Assembly: GCF_932294415.1 (NCBI RefSeq)
Contig: NC_065542.1
Location: 42,745,942-42,809,941, forward strand
Direction: 5' to 3'
Length of the DNA: 64,000 nucleotides
From: Quercus robur
Lineage: Eukaryota; Streptophyta; Magnoliopsida; Fagales; Fagaceae
The notes beneath the pieces are model-generated. The model was not told the origin of the DNA, did not search any database, and saw only the letters and a list, made by a program, of their open reading frames with translations. A program made the position numbers and the translations under genes. Position 1 is the first letter of the stretch. Each line of letters opens with the position of its first letter. Shown piece by piece: positions 48,801-59,414 of the stretch.

Positions 48801-51789
48801 TTCCAGTTGAGATAGAGCTCATTGGCGTGTTGTCCTAATTGCAGACTGTGTGATGCCCTGTTATTTCTTATGGACCAAACTATAGATGCAAGTCTCTCTC
48901 TCTCTCTCTCTCTCTCTCACATAATGCCCAGCTGAAACTGTCATAGTCTATTACTGATATTGTTCTATATAAACTTCTCTTTAATGGCCCAGCTGAAACT
49001 GTCATATACAGAATATTCTACTACATCAACAGATCAGGAAATGGCCGTCTTACTCTTAGAGAGCTGAAACGAGGAAATCTAATTGCTGCCATGCAACATG
49101 CAGATGAGGAAGAGGACATCAATAAAGTCATGAGGTTTGTGTGCCGGTGGATTTCTTCTTATGAAATAGTATATCAGGAATGGTGACAAAACAATTCTTT
49201 CATGAGTATAATCTGGAAAGTTTCTCCATTATGTTTTCATTATCATTGTGGAGCCTAAACCTTTATTTTTTATATAATAATAAGTATATAATATTGAGAT
49301 AAGGGAACTTAGCTCCAGAAGTCTCCAAAAATATTTGACTGGTTTACTTGATGGTTGATATTGAAACTACTTAACAAAAAACAAAATTGTTGATATTGGA
49401 ATCTCAACTCAGAATAGTATGTTAGCAACATTAGTGTATTCAAAATATTTCAAAAGGATAAGAAATGTAACATTTGGCGTTGTTCTTAGATGGCAGGATC
49501 AGAAAATTAGAAAAATGGTTGCATCTTTCCTTTCTACAATCATTAATGAAGGTGACTTATTTTTTCTGTTTTTTACTTGATTTCAGGTTCTTTTCTTATG
49601 AACATTTTTACGTTATATACTGCAAATTTTGGGAGCTTGATACGGACCATGACTTCTTACTTGACAAAGAAAACCTCATCAAATATGGTAACCATGCCCT
49701 AACCTACAGAATTGTTGATAGAATATTTTCACAGGTATAGTATGCTTTCCATGCAGAGTTTTAAATCAAATTAAGTTATATTTTGTGGTATGATATACAT
49801 TTTCCCTAAAAAAGGTTTACACCTTAGTGTTTGTTTGGGATCGGCTTATTTAGCTTTTTGCTGAAAACTTTTTGCTAAAAGTGTGCTAAAGTATACTTGT
49901 ACTTTGAAAAAATTTGAAAAAGTGAGAAAATGCGGGAAAAAGTGAGGTTTTAAAAAGCTGTATATAAAAACTAAAAGTTAAAAGCTAAAAGCTAAAGCTA
50001 AAGCTGATGCCAAACTGGCTCTTAGTACTCATCAAAAACAAAGAAAAGAGAGATTTCCACCTTGGTTGTGCTTATGCTTTAAATCCATCTTAGGTTGCAA
50101 GGAAGTTTACAAGTAAGGTTGAAGGGAAGATGGGTTATGAAGATTTTGTTTACTTCATGCTGTCAGAGGAAGATAAGTCATCTGAGCCCAGTCTAGAGTA
50201 TTGGTATGTTTTGCTTTATTTTATTGTTTTTCTTCCCCTATTTTTGCTAATTAGAATTCCATATCTATTACAGAACAGAGAGAGAGCTGGTCTCTCTGAG
50301 TTAGTCCTCTCCTCAGTATTACACTATCTAAGAAAAAAAACTCTTATAAAAAGATAACATGAAAAAGCAGTAAAATCATAGTTTTAAAAACTAGTCCAGA
50401 GACTCCAGAAAGAGAATTGGAAAAGAGTGGTTTGAGTTTTGTGGTCTGACTGGGGTTCAACTGGTGGTCGAACTGGTGACATCATAAATAACCACTAATT
50501 CTTTGATAATACAAATAATTAGAATTAGTTTATATTACCATAAATAATAATATTTACTGAAAATGTCCTAAATTTTAAATATTTTTAAATGAGTTTTCCC
50601 ATCTTACATTAGGAAGGTAGACACTAGAAACAACAAAGCATAGTAAAACAACTTAATGTTACAATAATAATTATAATCCTTTTAAGTACAAAGGAGTACG
50701 GTGTGAAGACCCTTTATTGGAAATGCTGCTGCTTCATGTATGACATCAAAACAAAGCACTTTTATTCTTCAACACATCAGCGATAAGTTCTCCACACAAC
50801 TGTTAACCCACTTTCATTTTTCCAATTTTGGTACATATGTTTTAACTTCAAATTTTTATGATCTAAAATCATGTCAAAATAAAATATAAATTGAAAAACG
50901 AAATTAGTTAGCTCTAAGAGAGCATGGCAATAATGTTTTTAACTAATTTACTTATATAAAAAAAAATTGTTTTAACTAATTCATTATTTCTTATATGGGG
51001 AGAAGAAGTGTTATTGGCTACTATGTACCCTTTTGCTTTACATTTTGCCATGGGACAAGCCCTGATGTATCATGCAAACTTTTGCTCTACTCCGTGGAAA
51101 TTTGTATATTTTAGAAAGGATATTTTCTGTTCCACATTTATTATATTCAGTTACATTTACAGGTTCAAATGCATAGATTTGGATGGAAATGGAGTTATTA
51201 CCCACAATGAAATGCAATTCTTTTATGAGGAGCAGCACCATCGTATGGAATGCATGGCCCTAGAACCTGTGATATTTGAGGATATTTTGTGTCAAATTGT
51301 TGACATGATTTCACCAGAGGTCAAATCTTAATTCTTACTGAATCTAGGTTTATTGTATTTAATTTACTTTACAGAATGACTTCACTGTGAGTGACACATT
51401 TTGCTTGCAGAGGGAAGATTATATTACACTACGTGACTTGAAAGGATGCAAACTTTCTGGAAATGTTTTCAATATCCTTTTCAATCTTAATAAATTCATG
51501 GCTTTTGAAAGTCGTGATCCATTTCTCATCCGTCAGGTACATTCAACTTTTAACTGGTTTGCTTAGCCAGTGCCTGACTATGCATTGCTAATGGAATGAG
51601 TACTGTTTTATATATCTGGAATGAGATTGGAATTTGTGCTGTGAACAGGAACGAGAAGATCCAACTTTGACAGAATGGGACCGCTTTGCACATAGAGAGT
51701 ATATTCGGCTTTCAATGGAAGAAGATGGTGAAGATGTCTCTAATGGAAGTGCAGAAGTTTGGGATGAGTCACTTGAAGCTCCTTTTTGA
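39902..51789 (+). CDS. Protein phosphatase 2A regulatory subunit B'' (EF-hand type), 12 exons
   Basis: PP2A B'' subunits join the scaffold (A) and catalytic (C) subunits and set substrate choice in a calcium-sensitive way. Exons: 39902-40051, 44189-44431, 44564-44669, 44797-44896, 46263-46368, 46520-46610, 48993-49134, 49587-49734, 50094-50203, 51163-51319, 51411-51536 and 51649-51789. All are in phase with GT-AG junctions and give 539 aa, the usual family length. It starts [20 protein letters not shown] and ends in an acidic tail. A serine/proline-rich linker (about residues 75-120) precedes the conserved core. The first EF-hand loop, [12 protein letters not shown] (331-342), has Asn at position 12. 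The second, [12 protein letters not shown] (404-415), is canonical. It belongs with Arabidopsis B'' alpha-epsilon rather than TON2/FASS. Introns 1, 4, 6 and 8 hold transposon remnants. No break was seen. Confidence 0.95.
40460..42090 (+). mobile_element. L1-type LINE remnant in intron 1 of the PP2A B'' gene
   Basis: Sense-strand pieces with many stops: [13 protein letters not shown] (possible endonuclease block, near 40630-40670), [18 protein letters not shown] (41010-41060), [20 protein letters not shown] (41483-41542), [18 protein letters not shown] (41830-41885). These are the reverse-transcriptase C-terminal and zinc-binding signatures of plant L1 elements. The 3' end is A-rich (42055-42092). 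It has the same orientation as the host gene. Confidence 0.7.
42905..43000 (+). mobile_element. Possible tRNA-derived SINE in intron 1
   Basis: 'gccaatgagatcgagcataa' resembles a SINE head with an A box, and 'ggtttcaaatcgc' (42969-42981) resembles a B box. The minus-strand candidate at 48745 starts with the same gccaatgag word. Confidence 0.4.
44930..45265 (-). mobile_element. L1-type LINE 3' end in intron 4 of the PP2A B'' gene, antisense
   Basis: Minus-strand translation gives [10 protein letters not shown], then [16 protein letters not shown], and ends with [20 protein letters not shown], the typical C-terminal tail. The T-rich run around 44920-44945 marks its poly-A end. Confidence 0.65.
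45697..45775 (+). mobile_element. Possible SINE fragment in intron 4
   Basis: 'aatagtggtaatccttgtaa' followed about 35 bp later by 'gggtttaacccc' has the A-box/B-box spacing of tRNA-derived SINEs. A related run, ending with the same 'gagttctgcaccacctaat' words, recurs at about 45880-45970. Confidence 0.35.
47235..47345 (-). mobile_element. Possible SINE in intron 6, antisense
   Basis: On the minus strand 'gagcaatgagctctaactca' is followed by 'catgggttcaaga', the same head and B-box words as the copy at 48745. Confidence 0.45.
47405..48130 (-). mobile_element. L1-type LINE 3' part in intron 6, antisense
   Basis: Minus-strand translation from 48060 downward gives [39 protein letters not shown], then LSHVG-YLEG or, in another frame, [18 protein letters not shown]. 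This is the zinc-binding reverse-transcriptase end of plant L1 elements. The A/T-rich junction around 47405-47475 marks the poly-A end. Stops and frame changes are present. Confidence 0.75.
48745..48830 (-). mobile_element. Probable tRNA-derived SINE in intron 6, antisense
   Basis: On the minus strand it reads 'gccaatgagctctatctcaa', then 'ggtcatgggttcaagaccc' about 50 bp later. These are good A-box and B-box matches at SINE spacing. Confidence 0.5.
48893..48919. repeat. (CT)n microsatellite upstream of exon 7
   Basis: A CT run of about 27 bp lies some 75 bp before the exon 7 acceptor. Confidence 0.85.
49813..50030. mobile_element. Small hAT-like MITE in intron 8
   Basis: The left end GTGTTTGTTTGGGATCGGC is matched, inverted and imperfect, by GCTGATGCCAAACTGGC on the right, with 'aaaagctaaaagctaaagct' repeats inside. 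CTTAGT flanks both sides with mismatches beyond it, so the target duplication is only partly visible. Confidence 0.5.
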
Positions 51790-51899
51790 GTTCAATGAGG
51801 TCAGTTTCAGCAAATGGAGTTCCTTTGACATAAAGTTTGCTAAATGTGTAGTGCTATGGTTCTAATTAGCGTTAGGGGTTAGCTGTGATTTAGTTTATC

Positions 51900-52235
51900 T
51901 GAATTTCTCTCTCTCTTTTTTTTTTTCTTTTTTTTTTTTTTTTTTGGGATGAGTAAAACATTACATCAATGCACAAAGCAGGGGCATTACCCTGGTACAC
52001 TGGGGGTATGCAAGAGAGAAACTTAGAGGCTAGAAAGAAAAGATGGTATCTAAAATTTAGGTTAACAATAAAATCTGATAAATTTGAAATGGGGAAACAA
52101 ATAGTGGTAGTCATCCAATCTAACACAGAAAAAAGAAGCTTCAATTCCTACACCAAACCCTTACACCCTAAAATTTTGAGTGTTTCTCCCTCCAAATACA
52201 TCACATAATTCAAAGGGAATTGGGTTTTAAATATT
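51900..52235 (-). mobile_element. L1-type LINE 3' end, antisense, just past the PP2A B'' stop codon
   Basis: Minus-strand translation gives a CIWREKHSKF block and the usual tail. The long T tract at 51917-51947 is the poly-A end seen from the other strand. It begins about 110 bp after the PP2A B'' stop, so it may lie in or near that gene's 3' UTR. Confidence 0.6.
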
Positions 52236-52283
52236 GCAACTATGATGGCTTCCAGTGTTGCTTCCAACATTACAACAAATCAA

Positions 52284-52640
52284 TCAATAGGTCCTGTTCC
52301 TGGTCAGAAATATAGTGAAATCACCTTTCTAATTCTTTCCCCGGGGTCTTCTAAGGAAGATGTTCACTTCTTAAAATATCCCATATATGTAGGAGGGAAC
52401 AGGGCAAGGGGTCAGATTTATCCTGACGGTAGCAAGAGTAACAATAATGTTTATAGTGCTACAACAGTGGGTATATTAGATGCATCGTATGGACGTTAAG
52501 TGGTTGATATTATCTCCCCTGGACCTGAACTTCTTGTTTCAGAAGGAGAATCTGTCCAAATTTATCAACCATTTACGAGTAGTCCTAATGTAGGTGGATT
52601 TGGTCAGGGGGATGTGAAAATAGTACCTCAAGAAATGGAT
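52284..52640 (+). pseudogene. petA: Nuclear copy of a piece of plastid petA (cytochrome f)
   Basis: Cytochrome f is encoded in the chloroplast genome; here part of it lies in nuclear DNA. One frame reads [14 protein letters not shown], then [30 protein letters not shown], a stop at 52497, [18 protein letters not shown] and [15 protein letters not shown] sequence ([11 protein letters not shown]). This matches the middle of the mature protein. About 16 codons normally found before the DASDGR-like segment are missing. The CAA glutamine codon has become TAA. The start, haem-binding CxxCH region and C-terminal membrane anchor are absent, so it cannot make cytochrome f. The number of changes suggests an old transfer. 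Confidence 0.88.
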
Positions 52641-53060
52641 TACCATTGTCCAGAATTCTGGAGCAACATAATGATGAAGATCTTTATGATCTTGTTTCCT
52701 CACTCCATTTGCACGTGTAATTCCAATCCACTATGGTTATCCTACACTTGTATGCAAGTAATCCATCATTAGAATCTCTTGCACATGCAACAAATCTTTC
52801 CTAATTAAGTAAGAAAAGGCACTCCAATCGAGGATTTAACTTTCCAAATACTCCAAGAAAAAGATTACCATCCTTGGATCTTAAAGCCTTATGAAAGGTT
52901 TCAACTTCAAAACCTTGACTTCCATTTGGTACCCAAATCATTTTATCCTCTTCCTCACACCCAACCTTGGTGTAATAAGAGTGCATCAACAAACAAACCA
53001 GGGATTCAAGCTTCCAATCTTACACCACTTTATTAAATCTTTAGTTCCATTGGGTTACCA
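52640..53060 (-). mobile_element. L1-type LINE internal piece, antisense
   Basis: Minus-strand translation from 53055 gives LESLVCLLMHSYYTKVGC, EEDKMIWVPNGSQGFEVETF and LFLGVFGKLN, the region just before the zinc-binding domain of plant L1 reverse transcriptases. With 51900-52235 it forms one LINE copy, split by the petA fragment. Confidence 0.6.
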
Positions 53061-53063
53061 TTT

Positions 53064-53522
53064 TACTAATTCATGTATTCCATGACTATGACATCTGTCT
53101 TTATGACATGCAAATCATAAAAAGCTGAGAAAATATTTTCTTTAGTAGAGTATTTCTGCGCCATAAGTAATACCAAAATAAATTTGGAGAATTTTCTCCA
53201 ACCACCTGTAATATTAGGTATTAACTCATTTCTGTGATTTAAAAAATATTTTTTTTTTGGGGGGGATAAGTAATAATTGAACTCATTTCCAATTACTAAT
53301 TCATGTATTCCATGACTATGACATCTATCTTTATGACATGCAAATCATAAAAAGCTGAGAAAATATTTTCTTTAGTAGAGTATTTCTGCGCCATAAGTAA
53401 TACCAAAATAAATTTGGAGAATTTTCTCCAACCACCTGTAATATTAGGTATTAACTCATTTCTGTGATTTTAAAAAACAAAATTCTTTGGGGGGATAAGT
53501 AATAATTGAACTCATTTCCAAA
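53064..53522. repeat. Near-perfect tandem duplication, 230-bp unit
   Basis: 53064-53293 is repeated at 53294-53522. Over most of the unit I see a single substitution (ctgtct/ctatct). The other differences are in the T/G-rich run near the end. It is non-coding. Confidence 0.92.
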
Positions 53523-56458
53523 ATCACCTATAAAATTTGAAATTGAACAGCCTCCATAGGTTCTTGTTTGCTTAGCAATACAACGAGAAAAACATCTGAG
53601 CCTTGCACCTAAGTAAAGTTTCCACCACAATTGGACACATGACACTAATCCATTAGGTGAAGCTTTCATTACTATTACCATTTGGAAACTATTGAATATA
53701 CATTAATGAAAAGCTTAGAAATCATGGTTCGATGATATGAAAGGAGGTCATTTAAAAAAAAAAAAAAAAAAAAAACCTTGAGAGCAGGGAACTTGATTTT
53801 GCAAGCAGTGTGACTTCCCCATTGTTTTGGAGATCCAGATAGAGCTTGTATGTTATTACCTGAACCACCAACTGCCACATTGTGCCTGATATATTCGTGC
53901 TTATAGAAGGGGTAAGTTTTTATTTTTATTTTTATAAAGCTTGTTGAAGCGAGAAAGTCAATCCTTATAGAAATTGTGAAGTACTTAGATACAAGGTTTT
54001 TCATAAACAAAAACATGCTTCACTTTCATATTCATACATCTTCATGCTAAGTAAACCTTTTGTGTTCTACAGCTACATATACAAATGCTGTTCATGTTTT
54101 CTTGAGTTTGGCCATGGAATGAAGAAAAATTGGCAACTTGGAGATACTTCTTGAATGAAAACTTACCAGGACTGCAAACCTTATCAGCGATAACTTCAAG
54201 CATGGTCATGTAATCTTGTCACACACCTCCGAGTTGGCAAATAAAGCTTCCCTTCATGAAATTAAAGTGAGCTGCGCTGTGGATGACTAAATCGATTTGC
54301 TTCTTTGCAATGGGAGGTTGGGACTTGATTTCTGTCCACTTATTAATCGTCACCAAGCTAACAATAGTTTATGCTATTGTTATTGAAGAATTATTTTGTT
54401 TCCAAGGAATTTGCTCCATTGCTGGTTGCTTTCTATCTTGCCTTTCTTCTTTACGGGCAAAGAGGGCTGACTTGAAGCTTCTAGTGGTTCGTTGTATTGT
54501 TCTGATGCCCTTCCCCCTGCATCCCTAGCTTCTATACCTTGTTTATATGTTCTTTATTGGATTTATGTTGAAGGAGAGAATTTCCAACATAAAAAAAAAT
54601 GTAGAAATTGCAATATCATACAACACTTTTTGGTTGGAATTGATGAAAGATTTTTCTGAGCAACAAGACCTGTTATATTTTGTTTATTATCCATATGCTT
54701 TTTCAAAAATTGTTTAGTCAGTGCTCAGAGTCAGTGATAGATCTATTAATTCCAATAGAATGTTCTCCTTCGGCCAGTGTTAATAAAATATTTGTAGGAA
54801 CAATCATTTATATTCACTGTTCTCTTCGCCTCCCTTCTCCATATGTTATTAATTGTCGTGGTGCCAGCACTCTTCATTTGAGGCTTGACGAAGATGCACT
54901 CTTCATCTGAGATTTGACGAAGATCATGTCGGTGGCCAAATTTGGCAAGATCTCCCACCATATTTGGTGAGATCTCATCTCAGCCACAATACAACAAAAA
55001 TCTCCATCATCGATGAGGCAACCTGCGGCTTTGTGAGATCAAATTATTGAAGCTTTCATGCAATGGCAATTAACAACCCTTGATCCAATTATTGAAGCTC
55101 CCAAGCAATGGATATTAACAACCCTCGATCCAATTATTAAAGTTCCCATGCAATGGAAATTAACAGCCTGTATATCAGCGGTTGATAGAGGGTTGAGTAT
55201 TTTGTGTAATTGTTTCGCTTAAATTTTATTTATTTATTTATTTATACTCTATGTAAATTTATATTTTAAATCCATTACATCATTTTCTATATATTTTTTT
55301 TCTTCACTTTCTCACCATTTGGCGTCTTCCCCTTCTTTTCCTCCTTGGCACTTGGCAGCGTGGACAGTGTGCTGGCTAGCTTGGTGTGGACTGCAATTTC
55401 CTAAATCCGTGATCTCTCATTTCAAGCCTAAATGCAGTGGACAGTTGGGGTGGTGATTGGGTGGCAGACAGTTGGGGGTAGGGGGTGGAGGTTAGGTTGA
55501 TGATATTTGAGTGAAGTGGAAAATAGTTTATGGAAAATGAAAGAATAACCAATTTTTGCCATAAGTACTTTTATACATGAAAACAATTTTGGTTGACCAG
55601 TATTTTTAGTGGCTCCAAACGCCTGTAAAGATGGAAAATATTTTTTGGAAATCAATTTCCATCAAACCAAACACATTATTGTTACTTGAATTTCTTCGGT
55701 CCAAATTTCATACTTTCAATATTGTTTAATAATATATTTACTTTAATTTCTGAAAATGTTTTATAGATTGGAGATTCACCTGCTCCTGCTATGGAGGCTT
55801 TGTATTCAATCATAATGAAATCGTTGTTCATGTTAAAAAAAAAAAAAAGAAGCCCAAGTGGCAAGTCCTACATCCTGGATTTGAAATTTGCTTCTTCGTT
55901 TTTAAAATTTTGAGCATGGCATATCTGATTTTCTGTATATATGTTAGACATTGGCAGCCTGGGCTACTTTTGAAGTGTAGGTCCAAAGCCGCTTCCTTGC
56001 ATGGCTTGTATTTGAACTCTTTTTCCCACTGATCAATCTGACCATGTATATAGCAACAATCCAAAAGGCATTATGTATTGCGAAACTGTCGGCAGAAAAA
56101 AAATTGCAATGTTAGCTTTGTTCAAAAGGGGAACTCTAAAACAGTATATCTATATATGGCACAAACCATGCAAACTTGCAAAGGCTGTTCAACTACAGTC
56201 CAATCTGAGCTTATAATTTCCTGAGTTCGTAATATACAAGGGCCAAAGAAAGATGTCATGTGGCCCAGTAAAGAAAGTAATAATAAATAAATTCAAGTGA
56301 AAAAAAGATTAGTAACATAAATACCATCAGTTAGTTTTGGAAATGCAAACCAAGCGTTACCCCTAGATAATAGCCTACTGCCAATATATGCATAAGCAAG
56401 TTATGGCAAGTGGAACGTGCAGGTCTACCATCACCTTAAGAGAGACTAGATTCAATTT
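53523..56458. other. Intergenic region with exon-like scraps and tandem repeats
   Basis: A 45-bp unit is repeated almost three times at 55042-55170. A minus-strand frame at 53770-53910 (VAVGGSGNNIQALSGSPKQW) and another at about 55933-56037 (QIDQWEKEFKYKPCKEAALD) look coding-like but could not be joined into a gene or recognised. The rest is AT-rich and unassigned. Confidence 0.35.
55042..55170. repeat. 45-bp tandem repeat, about 2.9 copies
   Basis: Units start at 55042, 55087 and 55132 with 'aattattgaagct' or a one- or two-base variant. The period is 45 bp and the units differ at a few sites each. Confidence 0.85.
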
Positions 56459-57960
56459 TCAATGCAAGAAGCATATTAAATTATAGCACTCCTCTGGAGT
56501 GGCCGAGTCCACAGCAACCGTAGAGCCTTTAAGTTCATGCATTTTAGACATAAGCCAATCTACTGAATCTGAAAACAGATCAGGTATACTATGAGGTTAA
56601 ATGGGAGACCAATTTGTGTGCGGACACACAATACAGAATACAACAAATAATGAAGTTCCACAATTGTCAGTCTTCCAAAAGACACCTCTAACACCATGTT
56701 TACATTATAGAATCTTAAATCACTATATGTAATTATACAAATTCACTTGAATAAAACCAGAATACAAAAAACTTTAGATTCCAGCTTTACTAACTGCATT
56801 TTCATACGTCAAAACTCCATTTCCTATGCTTGTTTTGTCACTGGATCCTGAAATGCAAGCAACGTCAAATTTCAACATTTTGATGTAAAAATAAAATGAG
56901 AATGCAGTTCAATGTAGAGAAATATACAAGCAAGAAACTCAAACAAATTAGATTACAAGTAACTACGCATCATTATAATATAGTGTTAGTACTTATTTAA
57001 CCCAAAAAAGAAATGTCAAAAACACTCAAGTCTGTTAAAGTTGGCCAAGGCCAAATTTCTGTTCTAGTTAAGAGAATACTGTATACCTTAGGTATGTAAG
57101 CATTCGTATAGTAACTGCAACCGTCAACAATCCAACAAATTTTTTAATTATTTTACAATCCTACAGCATTAATCAGTGATGCATGCAGCCATTAAAGCAT
57201 TTAGATTTGCTAGATCTTGCTAACTACAACAGCAAGAGGTGGTGAATGTGATGAAAAGATAATTTGATAGCTGTGAAAATCATTACCTGTGACACCTTGT
57301 CACCAGATAAAGAGGCCATGCAATGCCTCTACACATTGAACTGCAGTAGCCCTCACCTGCACCATCAAGGTTGGCCAATTACTAGCAATTGAATCCTCAA
57401 CACCCGAAATTGACACCAAGTATTTTCTGGTAGTCAAGCCTTATTTGGATTCCGTTAATATATTTCAAGGAGTAATGAGGTTGTAGTATAATCATGATTC
57501 TATTTATTAAATGCCAAACTCCCTTCCAAGGTGAACTTGAAGCATGCAGAATCAGAAAGCCCCTTCTTAAAATCACGATGAATAATTGCATAAATAAGCA
57601 CTAAAAAGTAAAAACCAACAGCACAACCCCCTTCTCATGGCCTGCACAACTACCACCTCAGCCAAGCCAAGGAACACACCACTTCATTATTGTGCAATGT
57701 ACCGGCTTAAACTACAAAGATTGTCTCAAACTTATATACAACCCCAAAGCCGAACCTCAATTTACAAAACCAACATGATAAATAGTCGTTTACCTGCTGA
57801 AACAGAGCCACCTTAGGCGTAGGGGCGAGAAATACATGTGCTATTTCTGGGGCTTCCTTATCAAGTGACCCAGCTCGTGATGTGGGTCTTCCAACAACCT
57901 GTCCCAAATATACAGTTATATTCTCCTCCAAAGCTTTCTGTCATAGCTCCAACTGGTACC
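56459..57960 (-). pseudogene. Candidate exons of an unidentified gene or pseudogene
   Basis: The clearest piece is a 3' terminal exon at 56459-56568: after TTTTCAG it reads (D)SVDWLMSKMHELKGSTVAVD and SATPEECYNLICFLH, then TGA. Upstream, 57309-57356 follows a GCAG acceptor and reads VRATAVQCVEALHGLFI, HEAT-like in feel. A third piece, about 57794-57935, reads VYLGQVVGRPTSRAGSLDKE and PTPKVALFQQ before a GTAAAC donor. I could not connect the three in phase, so exons are missing or the locus is broken. I do not recognise the family. Confidence 0.3.
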
Positions 57961-59414
57961 TTCAGAAAACATACATATACAAGACAACATAATTCACAAT
58001 AAGCTCCTCCTATTTTCTTGGGGAAAAAAAAAATGCATTTTATGTTAAGGAAATAAATTGCCAGTAAAGCCAAACAGACTGGCTTGCTTGAGCAGTGCTT
58101 ATATGTTATGAAATCAAAAACCGTAAGAAAGCATAAGCCCCAGCATTTTGTCACTCGTCCAATTTCTATGAAAAATGTAGGATAAGATAACAAAATATAT
58201 ATGTTCCAAAGGGAACCCAGAAAGTGGAGAACTCAAGAACTAAGTCTGGCACCACTATTTCAGCTCATATTAGTCAGCATTACAACTCCCGAAACTAAAA
58301 CATCAAAACAAGATAGAATCAAAAGCTTTGTAACCTTTCTATGTTAATTTTCATCTAGTTTCCTTGTAGCCAAACAGAGAAATAGTCACACACAAGAAAC
58401 AAATGTAATAAAAAAAAGGAAAGTTTCTGGGAAAGAAAAGGAAAATCCACATTAGAAAAAAAGTAGATAGACGTAAAAAAAACATACTTTCTGGAAGTTT
58501 CTTGCAATCTTTTGAGTTGCCGAACCCAGTTCCTCTCAACCATCATCAGCATCAACCCCAGATTACCAAAAGATGGTGTAGTAGGACAATGTCTCTGCCA
58601 TCCACCATTGCATGACCTCTTTACAAATAAGATGATGAGAAGTTTCTAATTAATCGCAAATTGACAAGAATCGTATCTTTATGCTCATAGACTGAAAAAG
58701 AAATGCATAGACAACAGGTAAAACTAAATAAATAAAATAGAAGTTTGTGCTGAGTACATTAATAAAGATGATTCTGATCAGCAATTACACAATTAAAGAT
58801 ATTCAATTGATAGAAGATAGTCCATTGAAATTTGAAAACGAAAAGGCAAAATTTCCACAGCATTCTAACCAACAAACTGAACAAAATTCATCATCGCCTC
58901 AGAGACCATATATAATACATCCGAAAATCTCATTGGCTCCTTTGCAGATTTCAGAAGGGTTAATGTAGTGAAAGAAAAAACAGAGCCCGAATAAGTGGGA
59001 TGCATCTATTGTATTCTCCTATGGAAACTTGTACTAATATATATCATAAATAGAGCAACGAAAGTGCTGATTTTACCCTCTAACATAATTAAACAAAAAT
59101 GATGTGCATACAATCAGTTGCACATATCTTGCCTGCTATAATGTTACAATTTCCCTCGCAAACAAGATCCAATAACTTCATAGTATCCAGTTTGGAGCAA
59201 CTAGCAGAAAAAGAATCACAAATTAGTGAATTACAGAAGTAAAATGGCCATTGTCACAAATTTTTTTTAAAAAAAATATATATGTGAAAGCATATGCCAA
59301 TGAATTTAGAAACAAAAAGATTCTAAAATCACGAGAGAAAGATGGTGACTTACACAAAAATCACGAGAAAAAAACAGGGTTATCAGCCTTGCAGATTCAG
59401 CGCAGCTACCACTT
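57961..59414. other. Region downstream of the resistance gene, no confident gene
   Basis: Probably includes the 3' UTR of the TIR-NB-LRR gene, possibly spliced: a donor-like GTAAGT occurs on the minus strand near 59350. A short minus-strand frame at 58500-58600 (LMLMMVERNWVRQLKRLQET) could be part of the candidate gene to the left. No other feature was seen. Confidence 0.35.

Noticed and set aside
52242..52499. A functional cytochrome f gene
   Set aside because: It lacks the start, haem site and membrane anchor and has an internal stop and deletion. It can only be a plastid-derived pseudogene.
55042..55170. CRISPR-like regular repeats
   Set aside because: The units are directly adjacent without spacers, only about three copies occur, and the context is a plant nuclear genome.
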